From positions 1 to 33,797 of the forward strand of contig JAGLWB010000199.1 in NCBI GenBank assembly GCA_023133655.1: a stretch of 33,797 nucleotides of DNA. The letters run 5' to 3'. The notes below the pieces were generated by a model. It did no database searches, had not been told where the DNA came from, and was given only the letters and a program-made list of their open reading frames with translations. The DNA is from Bacteroidales bacterium (GTDB taxonomy: Bacteria > Bacteroidota > Bacteroidia > Bacteroidales > JAGONC01). The translations under genes were made by a program, and so were the position numbers. Positions within the stretch are counted from its first letter, which is position 1. Each line of letters starts with the position of its first letter. Positions 28,101 through 33,797 of the stretch are shown here, piece by piece.

Positions 28101-29102
28101 TTAACCCGGATTAATTTGTCGAAATCTATTTTTCAGTTCAATCAGTCGTTCAATTAAATCAGGAAAAGACAATGGTTCACCATAAATTATGTATTCACAC
28201 ATTTTATTATAATCTGCTTTCCACTCAGCAATTACTTCACCAGGTGGTATAAAGTCAATTCTATCAGGACTATGTTTTGCATAATCCACACCACCTAGGC
28301 GAGTAAATTTTTCACGATGCTTAACAATTGATTTATAGAGTTCAAAGTCCTTTAAAGCTGCTTTACCATGTTCGGTATCCATCATTTTTTCAAGATCAAA
28401 TAAATGACGGCTTTTCCTTTCTGATTTCATTTTATCCCTGGGCCTCTGAAATTCTTCATGTAAGAGGAATGCTTTTTCCAGAAAAGTCTTTTTGGGTAAA
28501 ACAATGGGAATGTTTGCCGGATAATCAGCGAATTCTAGTTCTGAAAATGCTTCGCCCACCATTGATTGTATGGGACGAGCTTCAATCGGTTCCATCAGCG
28601 AACGGGCCCCAACTTCAATTAAAACCCGTGGATTCAAATAATCTGATTTTTCAGTTATTGAAGCGTAAAAAAGTTGTACTTCAACAGGATCAGTATCCGA
28701 GGCATCAAAATCCTTTACAGATAGTTCAAAATTCGAAATTCCCATATTTTTTAACACACTTTCAAGCTTTTTAAAAAACACAGTACTTATATACTTACAA
28801 GACGCTCTTCGTAGTTTTCGGATTTGCCCACTATTCAGGTCATTATCATATCCAAATAGTTTACGACCCATTGCCAGGTCAATATCTTCGGAGAATCGCT
28901 CAATCAGGTTCCACCCTTTACTCAACGAAGTGCCACCCTTGAAAACAATATGTTCTGAAAAGGGTAATGCGAAAATGGCTTTCAATGTCAGGGTGACCCA
29001 CCAATCTTTTTCGATGGCCGCAGGTGGCAAGTCTGTTTGGTTACTTACCTGGTTAAAAATCTCAAGCTTTCTCTGTTCGCTTAGATCAAAGAATTTTTTC
29101 AT
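28101..29102 (-). CDS. AbiEii/AbiGii-type nucleotidyltransferase toxin
   Basis: FKGGTSLSKGWNLIERFSEDIDLAMG (GG[T/S]xLS...DxDL nucleotidyltransferase motif) and IEKDWWVTLTLKAIF. Downstream of and overlapping an AbiEi-like gene. Confidence 0.85.
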   Translation of the reverse strand: MKKFFDLSEQRKLEIFNQVSNQTDLPPAAIEKDWWVTLTLKAIFALPFSEHIVFKGGTSLSKGWNLIERFSEDIDLAMGRKLFGYDNDLNSGQIRKLRRASCKYISTVFFKKLESVLKNMGISNFELSVKDFDASDTDPVEVQLFYASITEKSDYLNPRVLIEVGARSLMEPIEARPIQSMVGEAFSELEFADYPANIPIVLPKKTFLEKAFLLHEEFQRPRDKMKSERKSRHLFDLEKMMDTEHGKAALKDFELYKSIVKHREKFTRLGGVDYAKHSPDRIDFIPPGEVIAEWKADYNKMCEYIIYGEPLSFPDLIERLIELKNRFRQINPG

Positions 29103-29736
29103 AATTCAATTCTGCTTTTTTCGCAGCCAACATAATTTTTGCGATCCAGGCCGGAGCTAAACATGCATCATCCAATACTTTTTGCAGATCTTCTTTTTGC
29201 AAAAGTTTATGTATTCTTGCTAACTGTTCATTGGTTACATTATCCTTCCCAATTTCACGCAGGGCCTGAATGACCAGGCCACTTATCTCCCCTTCTGCCG
29301 ATAGGTTTTTGGGTGTTGTTTTTTTAAATTTTATAGTCCGCTTGCCAATTTGTATGCTTCTGGGGGCACCATCAGTAAGGAAAACCACTTTCAGAGGAAC
29401 TTGAGTTGAAAGACCTAATTTGTTGAGCGCTTGCAAACCGGTTGGGAAAATCCGGGCTTTGTCACGTTTAGCAATTGCCTTTGCAATTTCTTCTACAGGA
29501 GGATACAGAGTGCCAAGTTCTTTATCTTGTTTTGGATATAGATAAATACCATGTGCCAGATGAACAATCAGATCATCCTTAGCAAGTCTATGTAGAGCCT
29601 GCCTGATAGCATCTACACTTCCGGTATCAATAAAATCTTCAGGGAAAAAAACTTTACCACGTTTATGATTCTTGATTTTATCAAGAATCCTTTTATCAGT
29701 AGTATTTCTTGTTTTATCTTTAGGTCGAGCAGTCAT
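29086..29736 (-). CDS. AbiEi-type antitoxin/transcriptional regulator (DUF6088-like)
   Basis: GKVFFPEDFIDTGSVDAIRQALHRLAKDDLIVHLAHGIYLYPKQD winged-helix N-terminus, overlapping the toxin start. ATG at 29736 is preferred over GTG at 29757. Confidence 0.82.
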   Translation of the reverse strand: MTARPKDKTRNTTDKRILDKIKNHKRGKVFFPEDFIDTGSVDAIRQALHRLAKDDLIVHLAHGIYLYPKQDKELGTLYPPVEEIAKAIAKRDKARIFPTGLQALNKLGLSTQVPLKVVFLTDGAPRSIQIGKRTIKFKKTTPKNLSAEGEISGLVIQALREIGKDNVTNEQLARIHKLLQKEDLQKVLDDACLAPAWIAKIMLAAKKAELNYEKIL

Positions 29737-29752
29737 TTCAGCATCTTTTTCT

Positions 29753-29779
29753 GTCACAAATATAGCATAAATTTGTGAC
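29753..29779 (-). promoter_or_regulatory. Palindromic operator overlapping the -7 promoter box of the AbiE pair
   Basis: Perfect 9-bp inverted repeat gtcacaaat-N9-atttgtgac. The minus-strand TATATTTG (plus 29757-29764) matches TAnnTTTG. Confidence 0.65.
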
Positions 29780-30103
29780 GAAGTAATACTTTTTTTTTCA
29801 TTACTATCAACTCTATTGACAACTTCCCAATTATCAATTGTTTTATTGGCACCTCCTGCTCCATCATCTCCTCTACAATCATCACTTCAATCCTCCGGAA
29901 TGCTGTACTTCTGTAAGGATTCAACGTGTATAGCTATAAAATAAGGAGCTTTTACTACCATAAAACGCGGGTTTCCTTAGAGGAGTAAAGGAAAGAAGGG
30001 GAAATGCAATCAAAATAATTGGTTCAAAGTATAAGGCATTGCTAAGTCTAAGCTAAAGCGATTTCCAATTTTCTTCTTTCCATTGGTTTGATCGGTTTAT
30101 GTT

Positions 30104-30226
30104 ATGGATGGCATAGATATAGATTTGTGTAAAACATGTAAGCAGGGCCTGCTGGTAGTAGTTGAAAAATGGACAAAGGACCGCGCATCGCCATTGCAAA
30201 AGCATCTGGCCGGAATGACCGCATAG
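30104..30226 (+). pseudogene. Possible transposase C-terminal remnant with a CxxC motif (MDGIDIDLCKTCKQGLLVVVEKWTKDRASPLQKHLAGMTA)
   Basis: 40-codon ORF with LCKTCKQGLLVVVE in an otherwise ORF-poor interval. IS91-type origin is only a suggestion. Confidence 0.25.
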
Positions 30227-30625
30227 TACGGTTAACCGACATTTTCTTTCTTTTTGTTGGGCTTATGCACTGTCATAGCATTAGTATACTATGCCTGGAA
30301 ACCAGGAAAAACCGATAGCCGGTCATATAATCCGGCAGGAAACATCATCATTATCATCAATTCAAGAAAAATGGAACATATTAACACCAAATATCAATGC
30401 TTCAAATTGGCCAATAACACCTCAATCTGCGAAAAAGCCTATATTGAAATTACACAGGAAAAATTTCTTGTCTTTTAGCAACCCATAGTGCAAAGGTTTG
30501 GTTCAACACAGGGACAAACACAGTAGAGTCCCCCGGATCATACATGTGTTTGATCCCTGATTATTATGCCACGTTTTTTTTAAATCAATTAATCAAACAT
30601 GACTGCTAAAACTGATTTCATTAAA

Positions 30626-31906
30626 TCAAGATAAATCAGTGTTGTATGTTGGTTGATATTCTCTAATCCAACGCTTTTCTGCGTACTTTCTTACATTTTC
30701 ATCATCAGGTGCAAAAGTTTCAAGACAAAAAAAGTCAAAAGCCTCAACACCATATTTATTAAAGTGCTCTTGCATTAATTTTGAATGATGCTCTCCAAGT
30801 GCTAACTCACCTATATGAGTCTTTTTTCGGAACTCCATGTTTTGAGATTCACCAATATAGAAGTCTAATGTTTTATTATCTACAATGAGATAAACGCCAG
30901 AATCTCCATAGCTAATAGCTCCAGGTTTAATTGTGTATTTCGACAGTTCTATAAGCTTACCTGCAGTAGATGCTTTAATGCGTTTTTCTTCTTTTTTGGT
31001 TTCTTCAATATTTTTTTGCTCATTTTTAAGGTCTTGTTTAATCTGATTAACTACTTCATTATAAGTATCTATCTTGTAAATACTTACATCATTTATTGAT
31101 TTGTCTTTAAAAAATTCAATATGTTCTTTTAGTAATTTATAATCATTTGTATATCTGTTATAATTATCAATACAGGTATTTATTGTTCTCCAGAAATCAG
31201 GTTTAATGGGATCAAAGTGAGCTTCCTCCTCCATTAGATAAGGTGTAGAGACAATATACCTAATAGGACTGTATACATCACCATTTTTATTACGAAGTGT
31301 ATAATCCTCATATCTTACTTCCGATTTAGGAAAAAGGTGTCCCCTGTAAATAGCTCTCCAAACAGAACATTTTCCGTCATTTTCACTAAATAATCTTTCC
31401 CATTTAATTGTCTTAACACCATTTACCTCTGTAACATCATAGAAATGTTCAACAAATAAATCAAAAAGACTTATTTTGGATTTCAATTCATTGATAAAAT
31501 CTTGGATTTCATCTCTTAATGTTAAATAATCATTTATATTTTGTTTTTTGCTCCTAAATAGTTTCTCCTGCTTAATCTCAAAGTATCTTTCTGCTTCATA
31601 CAACTTACTATTGTATTCATCATCAATGTCAAATTCGTAATTTTTTAACAATTCATCGCGATTAGGATTATTTTCTAATAGCAACAAAAATAATCTATCC
31701 TCAGCCTGTCCTACAGGAATACGAAAAGCACGATTTCTATTATCTACTGCATCTTCTGGATAATTATGATAATATGCTTTCCGATATTCATCAAAATATT
31801 TCTTAACACCATATTTAGTAGGATTAATAAGCCAATCAAACTTTTTTCTATTGATCCTTGCTTTTTCAGCTATTTCTTTTAGATGTTGTTCCATGTCAAA
31901 AGCCAT
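30626..31906 (-). CDS. Protein with C-terminal GIY-YIG nuclease domain and a long N-terminal region of unknown function
   Basis: C-terminus SGVYLIVDNKTLDFYIGESQNMEFRKKTH...EKRWIREYQPTYNTD has the GIY and YIG elements, a following Arg, and the late Glu/Asn. Residues 1-~330 not recognised. Confidence 0.75.
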   Translation of the reverse strand: MAFDMEQHLKEIAEKARINRKKFDWLINPTKYGVKKYFDEYRKAYYHNYPEDAVDNRNRAFRIPVGQAEDRLFLLLLENNPNRDELLKNYEFDIDDEYNSKLYEAERYFEIKQEKLFRSKKQNINDYLTLRDEIQDFINELKSKISLFDLFVEHFYDVTEVNGVKTIKWERLFSENDGKCSVWRAIYRGHLFPKSEVRYEDYTLRNKNGDVYSPIRYIVSTPYLMEEEAHFDPIKPDFWRTINTCIDNYNRYTNDYKLLKEHIEFFKDKSINDVSIYKIDTYNEVVNQIKQDLKNEQKNIEETKKEEKRIKASTAGKLIELSKYTIKPGAISYGDSGVYLIVDNKTLDFYIGESQNMEFRKKTHIGELALGEHHSKLMQEHFNKYGVEAFDFFCLETFAPDDENVRKYAEKRWIREYQPTYNTDLS

Positions 31907-32063
31907 AATGTTTATTGTTATTAATCAGTTTGAATATGGTGCGTTTTGCATTTTGAAATGCTTTATTTTCAATTTAATCCTATTTTTTATTGCTATAATC
32001 TTTATATTTAGCACAATCGGCAAAATGCACTATGTTTTTGTTTTAGTCCGTTAATTCTTTTAA

Positions 32064-32978
32064 TCAATCTTCCATTAAACTTGCTAAATACTCCTGCTCA
32101 CTATAATATAGCATTATTCCGATATATATAGGTTCTAATTTCTGATTATTATTTTTAAATTTTTCAAATGATAATTCAATGTCTTGATTTTTTGTAGTCT
32201 CTATTTGTCTTTTTAGTTTAGTCAATTTCTCTTGATTTACATCAAACCATTTCTGTCTAAATTTGGGGATAAGACTTCTATAATCTAATCCTTTATTCAT
32301 TTCTTTCTTGATTTCATAATCATAGAAGTATTGATTTTTGACAATTTTATTTAACTCACTCCAATCTTCGTTTGCATCACATTCATAAAAGTTTTCAATT
32401 GTTTCAATTAATTCCGATAATATTTCCGATAATATTTCTTGAGGAGTAGTAGAACTTGAGCAAATATATGTATTTAATCTTGAAATTATTTCTTTGAATT
32501 CTGTTATATTTTCTTTTCTTTTTATTGTATCACTTGCCTTTTTTGATTTGTCTGAGTATCCTGTAATTCCTATTTCAATAAATTGTGAAAAATATTTCTC
32601 TAAAAATTTCGAGTAAAACAAAATACAATATTCTGTTACTTTTTCATTTTCAAATAGTTTATGATATAGATTATTACGTGAAGTATGACAAAAATTAATA
32701 ATAGATGCTTCACCTATGGATATTATCTCAAGTTTTTTTGCTTGCGTTACAATGTTGCTAAAACGGTCAAAATTGCTAACTATATTTTTATAATCACATT
32801 TATCTAATTCTTTCATTACTAACAAATGGTGCAATTCTGATGTAGTTTTACTTTTGAGTAAATTCTCGACAATATTATCAAATAGGATAAGACTAATTCT
32901 TTTGTATTCGAATGTGTCATTATTTGCAAGAGAAATTGCTTCTCCTAATTGTGCATAATATAAATTTTTACGTTCCAT
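32064..32978 (-). CDS. HEPN-like protein with an RX4H motif
   Basis: 304 aa, predicted mostly helical. FCHTSRNNLYHKLFENEKVTEYCILFYSKFLEKYF contains R101-N-N-L-Y-H106 (plus coordinates 32661-32678), matching the HEPN RNxxxH signature in a helix-rich context. Confidence 0.55.
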   Translation of the reverse strand: MERKNLYYAQLGEAISLANNDTFEYKRISLILFDNIVENLLKSKTTSELHHLLVMKELDKCDYKNIVSNFDRFSNIVTQAKKLEIISIGEASIINFCHTSRNNLYHKLFENEKVTEYCILFYSKFLEKYFSQFIEIGITGYSDKSKKASDTIKRKENITEFKEIISRLNTYICSSSTTPQEILSEILSELIETIENFYECDANEDWSELNKIVKNQYFYDYEIKKEMNKGLDYRSLIPKFRQKWFDVNQEKLTKLKRQIETTKNQDIELSFEKFKNNNQKLEPIYIGIMLYYSEQEYLASLMED

Positions 32979-33071
32979 TCAGGTTTACTTTAATGCCTTA
33001 TATTAAACAGCTAAAGTTTAACATATTGTTTATGTGTGTTTTTTCTAGTTGAGTTTTTCCTGAAATGTTCT

Positions 33072-33113
33072 TTAAGGCACATGCTTTACAAAGTTAAAGG
33101 CACATGCTTTACA
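33072..33113. repeat. Transposon-end direct repeats (t[ta]aaggcacatgctttaca x2)
   Basis: aaggcacatgctttaca at 33074-33090 and 33097-33113, 23-nt spacing, at the 3' end of the transposase fragment. Confidence 0.75.
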
Positions 33114-33696
33114 CTAAATTAGTGCTTAGCCTGGTTGATTTTTGTTTAACTCTAATATCATTTTCACTGAAGTATCCCAAAAATACATCTCTATAGAATA
33201 CTTTCCAAATTCCATTACCAATTTCTTCAGCCCCAACTTGTTTTCCTATTAGACCGTTAGTTATAAACACCCAATAATATGATTTCCATCTAACAGATTC
33301 ATTCATTGTAACATTCATTACTTTAATGTGCGATGGGTAGTCATAAGATTTAATCTTTTCAGGAAAAGGAATCGATGATCTAATATGGACTTTTTTTGGT
33401 GTTTCCATGTTCAATGCCTCATGCGGTCTTATGTTATTATACTCTCTTACAAACGAGTTTGATTTTCTTTGTTGAGACCTCATATCAAATCCTGCCGGTG
33501 ATACACATTCTGCTTTTAAATCTCTATGCATTCTCTCATGCCTTCCGTTTTGTTCAGGGTGTGCAGGGTCTAAGAATACAGGCATAATTCCTAAGTCAAT
33601 AAACCAGTTGTAAACAGAAAAATAAAGTAAACACTTTTTAGAAAAATAAAGGTAACACTTTTGAGTGAGTTTCAGTAAGATTTTGAGCATACTCAA
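33109..33696 (-). pseudogene. Truncated IS481-like DDE transposase (C-terminal part), fused in frame to IS-end sequence
   Basis: WFIDLGIMPVFLDPAHPEQNGRHERMHRDLKAECVSP is an rve/IS481 core C-terminus with the catalytic-Glu region. The N-terminal ~30 codons lie in the adjacent repeat-bearing IS end, and the first two catalytic Asp motifs are missing. Confidence 0.75.
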
Positions 33697-33797
33697 AACT
33701 CTACTGAAGATGAAAATATCTCAAGCAAAACGTGTTATCATGTATTACCGAATCAAGAAGTATTTAAGTGAGGGATTAACCATATCCAAGATTAGCA
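33609..33797 (+). mobile_element. Left end of an IS (IS21-like?), truncated by the window edge
   Basis: TGTAAAC at 33609. Two 23-bp direct repeats agaaaaataaagtaaacactttt (33616-33638) and agaaaaataaaggtaacactttt (33640-33662). An ORF start follows: MKISQAKRVIMYYRIKKYLSEGLTISKIS... (33710 onward), an HTH-like transposase N-terminus. Confidence 0.55.

Noticed and set aside
30254-30488. Short overlapping plus-strand ORFs (74 and 65 aa) near 30.3 kb
   Set aside because: No recognisable domain, overlapping frames, degenerate context. Probably relic sequence rather than genes.

Overview
This is a Bacteroidota-type chromosomal window. Evidence: gene content, a TAnnTTTG -7 promoter box, S46/M49 peptidases, and TlpA/DUF4369-like and GH3 proteins. 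Positions ~1-26.7 kb are mostly ordinary core genes: menA, a sensor histidine kinase, hemW, an EEP-family hydrolase, GH3+LysE, a DUF308/HdeD-like protein, recJ, a MacB-like permease, purH, mreBCD, an SSS symporter, a TlpA-like protein, S46 (DPP11-like) and M49 peptidases, gltX, glnS and folB. Positions ~24.0-28.0 kb carry at least eight intergenic arrays of short tandem repeats. Their sequences differ, but they share a 7-nt period and partly share modules. A relic of a second, diverged glnS 3' end also lies here. From ~26.9 kb to the right edge is an accessory region: REP-like palindromes, a strong bidirectional terminator, a noncoding stretch with an inverted repeat and ~19-bp direct repeats ahead of a small HTH protein, an AbiE-type toxin-antitoxin pair with a palindromic operator over its -7 box, a C-terminal GIY-YIG protein next to a HEPN-like (RNxxxH) protein, and an IS481-like transposase truncated by the end of what looks like an IS21-like element. 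The best candidates for undescribed biology are the HEPN/GIY-YIG pair, the heptamer array family, and the GH3-LysE gene pair. No database search was possible. All family names come from recognising motifs and proteins by eye.
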